Positions 1 through 7,937 of a DNA stretch of 64,000 nt are shown here, one piece after another. Every line of letters starts with the position of its first letter. Position 1 is the first letter of the stretch. A model generated the notes under the pieces. The model made no database searches. It saw only the letters and a program-made list of their open reading frames with translations, and was not told where the DNA came from. Source of the stretch: Azotobacter bryophylli (GTDB lineage Bacteria; Pseudomonadota; Gammaproteobacteria; Pseudomonadales; Pseudomonadaceae); the NCBI RefSeq assembly GCF_042643485.1, contig NZ_JBHRSJ010000019.1, forward strand, positions 1 to 64,000, in the 5' to 3' direction. The position numbers and the translations under genes are program-made.

Positions 1-777
1 GACAAGCTGGACAGCTACCGCAACGCCTCGACCGGGGTGAGCAGCATCGACACGATCACCGACTTCACCCCCGGCACCGACCGCATCGACGTCTCGGCCC
101 TGGGCTACACCGGCCTGGGCGCGGGCAACGACGGCCATACCCTGACCGCTTCGCTGAGTGCCGACGGCAGCAAGACCTACATCAAGGATCTGGTGGCCGA
201 CGAGTCGGGCAACCGCTTCCAGGTCGCGCTGGAGGGCAACCACCTGACCCAGCTGACGCCGTCCGACTTCATCTTCGCCCAGTCCGCCCACGAGCCGGCG
301 GTGCCGGTGGCGGCGGAGGAGGAATCGAGCGCGCCGAGCACCCCGTCGGTGCCGATGACCCAGGGCAGCCTGTTCAACGACCACCTGGTCGGCACGGCGG
401 ACAACGACACCCTGACCGGAGCCGGCGGCCGCGACACCATGACCGGCAACGGCGGCAGCGACGTGTTCCGCTTCAACGACAAGCTGGACAGCTACCGCAA
501 CGCCTCGACCGGGGTGAGCAGCATCGACACGATCACCGACTTCACCCCCGGCACCGACCGCATCGACGTCTCGGCCCTGGGCTACACCGGCCTGGGCGCG
601 GGCAACGACGGCCATACCCTGACCGCCTCGCTGAGCGCCGACGGCAGCAAGACCTACATCAAGGACTTGGTGGCCGACGAGTCGGGCAACCGCTTCCAGG
701 TCGCGTTGGAAGGCAACCACCTGACCCAGCTGACGCCGTCCGACTTCATCTTCGCCCAGTCCGCCCACGAGCCGGCC
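1..777 (+). repeat. Tandem near-identical R-module repeat (period 477 bp)
   Basis: Bases 1-300 and 478-777 are direct copies that differ at only a few, mostly synonymous, positions (for example gcttcgctgagt versus gcctcgctgagc). The period of 159 codons equals one R-module plus linker. Such identity points to recent duplication or gene conversion within the gene. Confidence 0.85.
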
Positions 778-873
778 GCCGCGGCGCCGGCGGAAGGCGG
801 CGGCGAGGTGGCCACGGTGCCGGTGGAGATGCTGGGCGACATCGGCCAGTTGCAGCACGAGGCCGTTTCCTGA
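1..873 (+). CDS. Mannuronan C-5 epimerase (AlgE type), C-terminal R-modules, 5'-truncated by the window
   Basis: The frame is open from base 1 to the stop at 871-873, so this is the C-terminal 290 residues of a longer protein. It shows two copies of the AlgE R-module: a DTITDFTPGTDRIDVSALGYTGLG block at about residues 17-40 and again near 176-199, joined by RTX-like glycine/aspartate nonapeptides (GTADNDTLTGAGGRD). R-modules bind calcium and alginate and carry the type I secretion signal. No catalytic A-module is visible because it lies upstream of the window. It sits before another epimerase, a serralysin-like protein and a type I exporter. A GTG at 37 is internal and is not the start. Confidence 0.85.
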   Translation, partial: DKLDSYRNASTGVSSIDTITDFTPGTDRIDVSALGYTGLGAGNDGHTLTASLSADGSKTYIKDLVADESGNRFQVALEGNHLTQLTPSDFIFAQSAHEPAVPVAAEEESSAPSTPSVPMTQGSLFNDHLVGTADNDTLTGAGGRDTMTGNGGSDVFRFNDKLDSYRNASTGVSSIDTITDFTPGTDRIDVSALGYTGLGAGNDGHTLTASLSADGSKTYIKDLVADESGNRFQVALEGNHLTQLTPSDFIFAQSAHEPAAAAPAEGGGEVATVPVEMLGDIGQLQHEAVS

Positions 874-1198
874 GTCGGGGCGCCAGGGCAGGGAAGGCCA
901 TGGCAACCAGTCACTAGCCCTTGCGCTCTGATCGCGCCGCGGAGCGACCGCGCGATCGGAGCCGTCATGCAGTTCATGCCGTCTCGCTCCCGAGGCCTGT
1001 CTTCCTCCTGCAGAGGCCTTTCGCACAGCCGGTCGGCATCTCGTCTGTACCGTTCACCCTGGAGCCGAGGCGAAAACGGCGAGCTGGTGGCGCGCCAGCG
1101 GTCGTCGGTGGCCCGCAAGCGCAGTCGCGGCCTTTGCGCCTCATCGAGCATTTTCCTGCGGCCCCGATGCGGGGCGCACACTCAAACGGATGCGGAAC
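874..1198. other. Intergenic region between two epimerase genes, with an inverted repeat
   Basis: I find no convincing gene in these 325 bases. An inverted repeat at 926-936/951-961 (ctctgatcgcg and cgcgatcggag, 10 of 11 pairs) could end the upstream transcript, but it has no T run. Nothing resembling a -24/-12 promoter is evident. Confidence 0.45.
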
Positions 1199-2884
1199 AT
1201 GGTCTTCAACGTCTCAGATTACGGAGCAAAGGGCGATGGCGTCACCGACGACCGGGAGGCCATCCAGGCGGCGATCGACGCCGCGTACGAAGCCGGCGGC
1301 GGCACCGTCTACCTGCCGACGGGCGAATATCGGGTCAGCGGCGTCGAGGAGGCTTCCGACGGCTGCCTGATGCTCAAGGACAACGTCTACCTGCAGGGCG
1401 CCGGGATGGGCGAGACCGTCATCAAGCTGGTGGACGGCTGGGACCAGAAGGTCACCGGCGTCGTCCGCTCGGCCTACGGCGAGGAAACCTCCAACTTCGG
1501 CATGAGCGACCTGACCCTGGACGGCAACCGCGACAACATCCCCGAGGGGGTCAAGGTCGACGGCTGGTTCAACGGCGTGGCGCCCGGGAAGGACGGCGCC
1601 GACAGCAACGTCACCCTGGAGCGGGTGGAAATCCGAGAGATGTCCGGCTACGGCTTCGACCCCCACGAGCAGACCGTCAACCTGACCATCCGCGACAGCG
1701 TCGCCCACGACAACGGCCTGGATGGCTTCGTCGCCGACTACCAGATCGACGGCCTCTTCGAGAACAACGTCGCCTACAACAACGACCGCCACGGCTTCAA
1801 CGTGGTCACCAGCACCCACGACTTCGTCCTGCGCGACAACGTGGCCTACGACAACGGCGGCAACGGCGTAGTGGTGCAGCGCGGTTCGGAGAACCTGCCC
1901 TCGCCCGACGGCATCCTCATCGACGGCGGTTCCTACCACGACAACGGCCTGGAAGGCGTGCTGGTGAAGATGAGCGACCACGTCACCCTGCAGAACGCCG
2001 AGGTGTACGACAACGGCCGCACCGGGGTGCGCGTCTTCGGCGGCGAAGGGACGCAGATCCTCGACAACCAGATTCACGACAACGCCCAGGACGGCTCCTT
2101 TCCCGAGATCGCCCTGGAGGCCTTCGACGACAGCCGGGGCGTGTCCGGCCAGGTCTACCAGACCAGCGACACCCTGATCGAGGGCAACACCATCGCCGGT
2201 TCGGCCAACTCGACCTTCGGCATCGAGGAGCGGGGCTCCTACACCGACGCCACCACGGTGAGCGGCAACAGCATCAGCGGGGTGGCGAACGATCCGGTGA
2301 AGCTGGTCGGCGAGAACTCCACCAGCGACTCGACCGGTACGGGCGGAACGGACGAGCCGCAGGTGGTCATGGGAACCGACGGCAACGACCATCTGGTCGG
2401 CGGCAGCGCCGACGACACCCTGCATGGCGGCGCCGGCCGCGACACCCTGAGCGGCGGTGGCGGCGACGACATCTTCCGCTTCGACGACCGGCAGGACAGC
2501 TTCCGCAGCTACGAACGGGGAGGGGAGAACAGCACCGACCTGATCCTCGACTTCGCCAAGGGCGACCGTATCGACGTTTCCGCGCTCGGCTACACCGGTC
2601 TCGGCGATGGCCACGACGGCACCCTGGCCCTGGTGCTGAACGCCGACGGCAGCCGCACCTATATCAAGGATCGCGACGCCGACGATGCCGGCCACCGCTT
2701 CGAGATCGCCCTGCAGGGCGACCATGTCGGCCAGCTTTCGGCCGACGACTTCATCTTCGCCGGGCCCTCGCCGGCGGACTCCGGCGTGGCAGCGGCCGCG
2801 GCAACGGACCCGGGCGGCGACGCGACCGCCGTGCCGGCGCAGATGCTCGGCGTATCCGACCAGCCGCCCGATACCCTCGCCTGA
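1199..2884 (+). CDS. Mannuronan C-5 epimerase, one A-module plus one R-module
   Basis: Extracellular enzyme that converts beta-D-mannuronate to alpha-L-guluronate in alginate polymer. The N-terminal A-module (about residues 1-385) is a right-handed beta-helix with the AlgE signature YGFDPHEQ (Y151, D154, H156), DNGLDGF and NNDRHGF, so the active-site residues known from AlgE4 are present. One R-module follows (about 390-530) with glycine-rich calcium repeats (GGAGRDTLSGGGGDD). At 561 residues it matches the small AlgE4 layout. I chose the ATG at 1199 because it aligns with the paralogue at 4587; an in-frame ATG at 1190 adds three residues. It has no Sec signal peptide, as expected for type I export. 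Confidence 0.92.
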   Translation: MVFNVSDYGAKGDGVTDDREAIQAAIDAAYEAGGGTVYLPTGEYRVSGVEEASDGCLMLKDNVYLQGAGMGETVIKLVDGWDQKVTGVVRSAYGEETSNFGMSDLTLDGNRDNIPEGVKVDGWFNGVAPGKDGADSNVTLERVEIREMSGYGFDPHEQTVNLTIRDSVAHDNGLDGFVADYQIDGLFENNVAYNNDRHGFNVVTSTHDFVLRDNVAYDNGGNGVVVQRGSENLPSPDGILIDGGSYHDNGLEGVLVKMSDHVTLQNAEVYDNGRTGVRVFGGEGTQILDNQIHDNAQDGSFPEIALEAFDDSRGVSGQVYQTSDTLIEGNTIAGSANSTFGIEERGSYTDATTVSGNSISGVANDPVKLVGENSTSDSTGTGGTDEPQVVMGTDGNDHLVGGSADDTLHGGAGRDTLSGGGGDDIFRFDDRQDSFRSYERGGENSTDLILDFAKGDRIDVSALGYTGLGDGHDGTLALVLNADGSRTYIKDRDADDAGHRFEIALQGDHVGQLSADDFIFAGPSPADSGVAAAAATDPGGDATAVPAQMLGVSDQPPDTLA

Positions 2885-2893
2885 GGGCCGGGC

Positions 2894-2934
2894 CCGCCTC
2901 CGGCGACCGCTCCGGTCGTCGGGGCGGTTTTCCC
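2894..2934 (+). terminator. Probable rho-independent terminator after the small epimerase
   Basis: A GC-rich hairpin pairs ccgcc with ggcgg and cgacc with ggtcg around a gctcc loop, with one bulge. It is followed directly by ttttccc, ten bases after the stop codon of the epimerase. Confidence 0.55.
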
Positions 2935-3025
2935 TGCCCGGACCGGCGAGCTAAGAGTTAATCCATCGGGGCATGAAGGGATATTCCAGGGAAATGCCCC
3001 GTGGACGAGGCAAGGGGGATAGCCG

Positions 3026-4312
3026 ATGGTACCGAATCAGAAGGATCCCAATTACATCTCGGCCCTGCTGGCCGACTGGGGTCCCATTCACGAGAGCAAG
3101 GACGGCGACGGGCGCTGGCTGATCAGCTACAACTTCATGAGCGCCGCCGAGAGCGGTCCCGAGCAGGCGCAATCCGGCTTCCAGGCGCTGTCCGAGGACC
3201 AGCGCGCTGCCGTGCGTCAGGCCCTGGATACCATCGGCGCCTACATCAACGTGCATTTCGTCGAGGTCGCCGAGAACGGCGATCTCAGCTACGGCAGGAC
3301 CGAGATGCCGGACGGCGTGGGGGCCTACAGCTACCCGACGCTCGGCGACATCTACTTCGACCGCGAGCAGAGCGACTGGTCGCCCGGCAGCTGGCAGTAC
3401 CAGACCATCCTCCACGAGACCGGCCACATCCTCGGCCTGGAGCACCCGGGCGACTACAACGGCGCCGACGGCAAGCTGGTGGACAACCATTTCAGCGACC
3501 CCGAGGCGGTCGGCAACACGGCCTATACCCTGATGTCCTACCAGGACTACGGTACCCACTACGCCGTGACGCCCATGCTCTACGACGTGGCGGCATTGCA
3601 GCAGCTCTATGGCGCGGCGCCGGCCGGCGCGGGCGACGACAGCTACCGGCTGGCGATCGGCGACTCCGGCCCGGCGGGGCGTTTCACCCTGTACGACAGC
3701 GGCGGCACCGACACCCTGGTCGCCGATTCGCGACGGCCGCAGCTGATCGATCTCGGCGAGGGGCATTTTTCCCGCAATCTGGACGACGGCGAGTATGCCT
3801 TCAGCATCGCCTACGGCACGGCGATCGAGAACGCCACCGGCAGCCCCTTCGACGACCAGCTGATCGGCAACGGGCTGGGCAACCTGCTCGACGGCGGCGG
3901 CGGCAGCGACATCCTGAGCGGCGGCGGCGGTGCCGACATCTTCCGCTTCAGCCAGTACCAAGACAGCTTCCGCAACGCGGGCAGCAATCAGAACCATGTC
4001 GATACCATCCAGGACTTCACCTCGGACGATCGCATCGACGTTTCCGCCCTCGGCTTCACCGGACTGGGCTCGGGCTACGACCACACCCTGAGCGTGGTGC
4101 CGAGCGGCGACGGCAGCCAGACCTATCTGCGGGATCTCGCCGGCGACGCCTCGGGCAACCGTTTCGAGGTGGCGCTGCAGGGCGACCACCAGCAGCTCGC
4201 CGCGGACGACTTCATCTTCGCCCCGGCGCCCAGCGCCGTGGCCGCCGAGGCCCCCGGCGTGGAGCTCGGCCTGCTGGGCGTGGCCGATCAGCCTGCCGAC
4301 ATGCTCGCCTGA
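3026..4312 (+). CDS. Serralysin-like (M10B) zinc metalloprotease with a C-terminal AlgE-type R-module
   Basis: A predicted secreted zinc protease. The motif HETGHILGLEHP (H130, E131, H134, H140) is the serralysin HExxHxxGxxH site, and LMSYQDYG downstream supplies the Met-turn. After the catalytic domain (about 1-250) comes glycine-rich RTX sequence and an R-module like those of the neighbouring epimerases (VDTIQDFTSDDRIDVSALGF). The C-terminal tail (VADQPADMLA) resembles that of the preceding epimerase, suggesting a shared secretion signal. The start follows aagggggatagccg, a good ribosome-binding site. Length is 428 residues, slightly short of typical serralysins. Substrate is unknown; it could trim epimerases or cyst proteins. 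Confidence 0.82.
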   Translation: MVPNQKDPNYISALLADWGPIHESKDGDGRWLISYNFMSAAESGPEQAQSGFQALSEDQRAAVRQALDTIGAYINVHFVEVAENGDLSYGRTEMPDGVGAYSYPTLGDIYFDREQSDWSPGSWQYQTILHETGHILGLEHPGDYNGADGKLVDNHFSDPEAVGNTAYTLMSYQDYGTHYAVTPMLYDVAALQQLYGAAPAGAGDDSYRLAIGDSGPAGRFTLYDSGGTDTLVADSRRPQLIDLGEGHFSRNLDDGEYAFSIAYGTAIENATGSPFDDQLIGNGLGNLLDGGGGSDILSGGGGADIFRFSQYQDSFRNAGSNQNHVDTIQDFTSDDRIDVSALGFTGLGSGYDHTLSVVPSGDGSQTYLRDLAGDASGNRFEVALQGDHQQLAADDFIFAPAPSAVAAEAPGVELGLLGVADQPADMLA

Positions 4313-4586
4313 AGGGCAAGCGCCGGGCGCCGCGAGGCCCCGGCCGTCACCGTCGCCCGCCCCCTGCCGACCGCTCCGGCAGGTGGTGCTCCCGTGCTGA
4401 AAAAATCCCTGCTCATCCCCCGTATGGCTGGCGAACTAATGCACGGCCCGCCAGTCCCACGCTGTGAATTTCCGCCGTCTCGTTTGGGTGCCCTTCCTGT
4501 GGGAAGGGCAGGGAGTGCCTGTGGGAGTTCGGCGGAGCCCCTGCAGCGCCCCCAAGGGCTGCGCTTTCTGCAAATGGACGTGAGAA
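4313..4586 (+). other. Intergenic region with a 9-bp hairpin upstream of the large epimerase
   Basis: No gene is supported here. A perfect stem, tgcccttcc/ggaagggca (4489-4497 and 4502-4510) with a tgtg loop, lies about 80 bases before the epimerase start and could be a leader hairpin. I see no sigma-54 element or clear terminator. Confidence 0.4.
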
Positions 4587-7500
4587 ATGGACTTTAACGC
4601 TAAGGATTACGGAGCAAAGGGCGATGGCGTCACCGATGATCGGGAAGCCATCCAGGCGGCGATCGATGCGGCCAGTGCCGCGGGCGGCGGCACCGTCTAC
4701 CTGCCGCCGGGCGAATATCGGGTCAGCGGCGGGGCGGAGGCTTCCGACGGCTGCCTGATGCTCAAGGACAACGTCTACCTGCAAGGCGCCGGGATGGGCG
4801 AGACCGTCATCAAGCTGGTGGACGGCTGGGACCAGAAGGTCACCGGCATCGTCCGCTCGGCCTACGGCGAGGAAACCTCCAACTTCGGCATGAGCGACCT
4901 GACCCTGGACGGCAACCGCGACAACATTCCGGCCGGGGTCAAGGTCGACGGCTGGTTCAACGGCTACATCCCCGGGCAGGACGGCGCCGACCGCGACGTC
5001 ACTCTTGAGCGGGTGGAAATCCGCGAGATGTCCGGCTACGGCTTCGATCCGCACGAGCAGACCATCAACCTGACCATCCGCGACAGCGTCGCCCACGACA
5101 ACGGCCTGGACGGCTTCGTGGCCGACTACCAGATCGACGGTCTCTTCGAGAACAACGTCGCCTACAACAACGACCGCCACGGCTTCAACGTGGTCACCAG
5201 CACCTACGACTTCGTGCTGCGCAACAACGTGGCCTACAACAACGCCGGCAACGGCATCGTGGTGCAACGCGGCTCCTCCGACATCCCCCATCCCAACAAC
5301 GTCCTCATCGACGGCGGCTCCTACTACGACAACGGGCTGGAGGGGGTGCTGATCAAGCTGAGCGACAACGTCACGGTGCAGAACGCCGAGATCTACGGCA
5401 ACGGCACCTCCGGCGTGCGCGTCTACGGCGGCGAGGGCACGCAGATCCTCAACAACCAGATCCACGACAACGCGCAGAGTGGCGGCTACCCGGAAGTCGC
5501 CCTGCAGTCCTACGACGATACCCTCGGGGTTTCCGGCAACTTCTACGCGACCGTGGACACCTGGATCGAGGGCAACGTCATCAGCGGCTCGGCCAACTCC
5601 ACCTACGGCATCCAAGAGCGCAACGACGGCACCGATTACAGCAGCCTCTACGGCAACCAGATCAGCGGCGTGGTGGGAACGCCGGTGGTGCTCAACGGCA
5701 GCCATTCGGTGCTCTCGGATGCCCCGGCCAGCGGCGACCCGTCGCTCATCGTGGGGGGAACGGGTAGCGACGTGCTGGTCGGCGGGGACATCGCCAACAC
5801 GATCGACGGGGGCGCCGGTGCGGACACCCTGACCGGCGGCGGCGGGGCCGATACCTTCCGCTTCAGCGACAAGCTGGACAGCGCCCGCAACTACGTCACC
5901 GGCGCGAACGGCTCGGACACCATCACCGACTTCACCCCGGGAGTGGATCGCATCGACGTCTCGGCGCTGGGCTACACCGGCCTGGGCTCCGGAAACAACG
6001 GTACCCTGGAAATCGTGCTGAACGCCGAGGGGACCAAGACCTACCTCAAGGACCGCGATGCCGACGCTTCGGGCAACCGCTTCGAGATCGCCTTTCAGGG
6101 CAATCTGCTGGGGCATCTTTCCGCCTCCGACATCATCTTCGCCCAGCCGCCCGCGGGGCCGCAGACCCTGATCGGAACCGACGGCAGCGACAAGCTGATC
6201 GGCGGCGACGCCAACGATACGCTGGATGGCGCCGGCGGTCGCGACACCCTCACCGGCGGCGGCGGCGCGGACCTCTTCCGCTTCAGCGACAAGCTGGACA
6301 GCTCGCGCAACTACGTCACCGGCGCGAACGGTGCGGACACCGTCACCGACTTCACCCCGGGGGTGGATCGCATCGATCTCTCGGCGCTGGGCTACACCGG
6401 CCTGGGCTCCGGGAACAATGGCACCCTGGAGATCGTGCTGAACGCCGAGGGGACCAAGACCTACCTCAAGGACCGCGATGCCGACGCCTCGGGCAACCGT
6501 TTCGAGATCGCCTTCGAGGGCAATCTGCTGGGACAGCTTTCCGCCTCCGACATCATCTTCACCCAGTACGGGCCGGAGCAGCCGATCAGTCTTCCGGAAG
6601 CCTCCCTCTCGTTCCCCGGTGTCAGTGCGCTCCAGCAGAACTTCCTGGTGGCCATGTACATAGGCGCCTTCAACCGCGCTCCGGAATACGAGGGGTTGAA
6701 GTACTGGGCCGGCCAACTGGCCGGCCAGCTCGGGCAGGGGCAGGACCCGGTGGCGGCCTATCTGGGCGTAGGCCGGGCCATGTACGACATCGGCAAAGCC
6801 AACGGAGAGAGCGGCAGCGATCTGCCCATCGCGGACTTCGTGACCTACGCCTACCAGAACTCCCTGGGGCGCGCGCCCGACGCGGGGGGCTATACCTTCT
6901 GGCTCGACGCGCTGCAGAGCGGCAGCATCTCCAAGGGCGATTTTCTCTCGACCTTCCTCGGTGCCGCGCTGCAAAGCGCCGGCGACAGCGATTATCTGGC
7001 GGCGCGTATCGCCGTGGCCGAGTTCGCTGCCCAGGAGAACGTCTCGGGAACGAAGGCCCCGGGCATCGATCTGCACGGGATCATTCAGAGCGTCACCGAC
7101 AGCACCAGTGCGCTTGCGGCGATCGAGAGCATCCAGAGCCAGTACGGCGAGCTGACCCGGGGCACGGATGCCATCGATCACGTGGAGATCGCCGGCAAGC
7201 ACGCCGATTACGTCCTGAGCGGGGACGACGAGCTGGCCTATCTGCAATCGACGGCCGACGGCGGGAAGACCGCCTACACCGATACCGAACGCCTGGTTTT
7301 CCAGGACGAGGCAGTCGCCCTCGATATCGACGGTCACGCCGGTCAGGCCTATCGGTTGTACGAGGCGGCGTTCGACCGGGCCCCGGATCAGACCGGGCTC
7401 GGCTTCTGGATCGACAGGCTCGACCAGGGTGCTTCGCTGCAGTCCGTCGCGGACGGGTTCGTCAAGAGTGCCGAGTTCCAGCAGCTCTATGGCGCGGATC

Positions 7501-7712
7501 CGAGCACGGACTCGTTCGTCACGGCGCTGTACCAGAACGTCCTGGATCGGGCTCCCGATCAGGAAGGGCTTGCGTTCTGGACCCAGCAGATCGATTCCGG
7601 CGCGATGAGCGAGGCGCAGGTACTGGTCGGCTTCGCGGAGTCCGAGGAGATGAAACTGGATCTGATCGGCGTCGTGAAGGACGGCATCGAATACCAGCAA
7701 TGGGTGAGCTGA
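4587..7712 (+). CDS. Large mannuronan C-5 epimerase: A-module, two R-modules and a C-terminal DUF4214 region
   Basis: An alginate epimerase of 1041 residues. The A-module (about 1-385) keeps Y151, D154 and H156 of YGFDPHEQ, plus DNGLDGF and NNDRHGF, so it should be active. Two R-modules follow (about 390-520 and 530-660, period 140 residues, nearly identical in DNA). Instead of ending there, residues about 680-1041 hold DUF4214-type repeats: FNRAPEYEGLKYW, LGRAPDAGGYTFW, FDRAPDQTGLGFW and LDRAPDQEGLAFW. DUF4214 occurs in secreted RTX and S-layer-like proteins, where its role is poorly known; here it may anchor the enzyme or provide the export signal. A strong terminator follows the stop. Confidence 0.9.
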   Translation: MDFNAKDYGAKGDGVTDDREAIQAAIDAASAAGGGTVYLPPGEYRVSGGAEASDGCLMLKDNVYLQGAGMGETVIKLVDGWDQKVTGIVRSAYGEETSNFGMSDLTLDGNRDNIPAGVKVDGWFNGYIPGQDGADRDVTLERVEIREMSGYGFDPHEQTINLTIRDSVAHDNGLDGFVADYQIDGLFENNVAYNNDRHGFNVVTSTYDFVLRNNVAYNNAGNGIVVQRGSSDIPHPNNVLIDGGSYYDNGLEGVLIKLSDNVTVQNAEIYGNGTSGVRVYGGEGTQILNNQIHDNAQSGGYPEVALQSYDDTLGVSGNFYATVDTWIEGNVISGSANSTYGIQERNDGTDYSSLYGNQISGVVGTPVVLNGSHSVLSDAPASGDPSLIVGGTGSDVLVGGDIANTIDGGAGADTLTGGGGADTFRFSDKLDSARNYVTGANGSDTITDFTPGVDRIDVSALGYTGLGSGNNGTLEIVLNAEGTKTYLKDRDADASGNRFEIAFQGNLLGHLSASDIIFAQPPAGPQTLIGTDGSDKLIGGDANDTLDGAGGRDTLTGGGGADLFRFSDKLDSSRNYVTGANGADTVTDFTPGVDRIDLSALGYTGLGSGNNGTLEIVLNAEGTKTYLKDRDADASGNRFEIAFEGNLLGQLSASDIIFTQYGPEQPISLPEASLSFPGVSALQQNFLVAMYIGAFNRAPEYEGLKYWAGQLAGQLGQGQDPVAAYLGVGRAMYDIGKANGESGSDLPIADFVTYAYQNSLGRAPDAGGYTFWLDALQSGSISKGDFLSTFLGAALQSAGDSDYLAARIAVAEFAAQENVSGTKAPGIDLHGIIQSVTDSTSALAAIESIQSQYGELTRGTDAIDHVEIAGKHADYVLSGDDELAYLQSTADGGKTAYTDTERLVFQDEAVALDIDGHAGQAYRLYEAAFDRAPDQTGLGFWIDRLDQGASLQSVADGFVKSAEFQQLYGADPSTDSFVTALYQNVLDRAPDQEGLAFWTQQIDSGAMSEAQVLVGFAESEEMKLDLIGVVKDGIEYQQWVS
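5755..6570 (+). repeat. Tandem R-modules, period 420 bp
   Basis: Two successive R-module units within the large epimerase repeat at 420 bases (for example cgcttcagcgacaagctgga ending at 5879 and at 6299). They carry long stretches of identical DNA, including the block coding for GTKTYLKDRDADASGNRFEIAF. Confidence 0.8.
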
Positions 7713-7729
7713 TGCGTTGACCGAAGTGA

Positions 7730-7760
7730 GCCGCTGCCATTCGGCAGCGGCTTCATTTTC
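7730..7760 (+). terminator. Rho-independent terminator of the epimerase cluster
   Basis: A perfect 9-bp stem gccgctgcc/ggcagcggc (7730-7738 and 7743-7751) with an attc loop is followed by ttcatttt. It lies 17 bases after the stop of the large epimerase and before the convergent secretion genes. Confidence 0.85.
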
Positions 7761-7937
7761 CCGCCAGATGCCGGCGCTCGTCCGGCTCATTTTTCCCAGG
7801 ATGAAGGCGCTCCGCTTCACCGGTTATGGCCGATGCGGCCGGCAGAGCAAGCACGACCATCATCGACCCGTCCGTCCCAGGCGCCCGCGCAGCGGTCCAT
7901 CGGCCCGCCCTCGAGGTGCCTGTCTCACCCGGAGCCG

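Larger units (their letters stand above)
1203..5640 (+). repeat. Paralogous A-module duplication (1203-2240 and 4592-5640)
   Basis: The A-modules of the two complete epimerases are highly similar at DNA level over about 1 kb, at an offset of about 3388 bases. Long identical runs begin at the shared ttacggagcaaagggcgatg near 1219 and 4607. This is a natural substrate for recombination that would delete the protease gene between them. Confidence 0.75.

Noticed and set aside
1..7712. Glycine-rich repeats as a CRISPR array or DNA repeat element
   Set aside because: The repeats are in frame, vary in length and encode RTX/R-module sequence; there are no uniform short repeats with unique spacers.
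4413..7820. Very long open frame on the minus strand opposite the large epimerase
   Set aside because: It is an artefact of high GC and the codon bias of the epimerase on the plus strand. Its translation is Val/Ala/Asp/Gly-rich with no family motif, while the plus strand has clear AlgE motifs.
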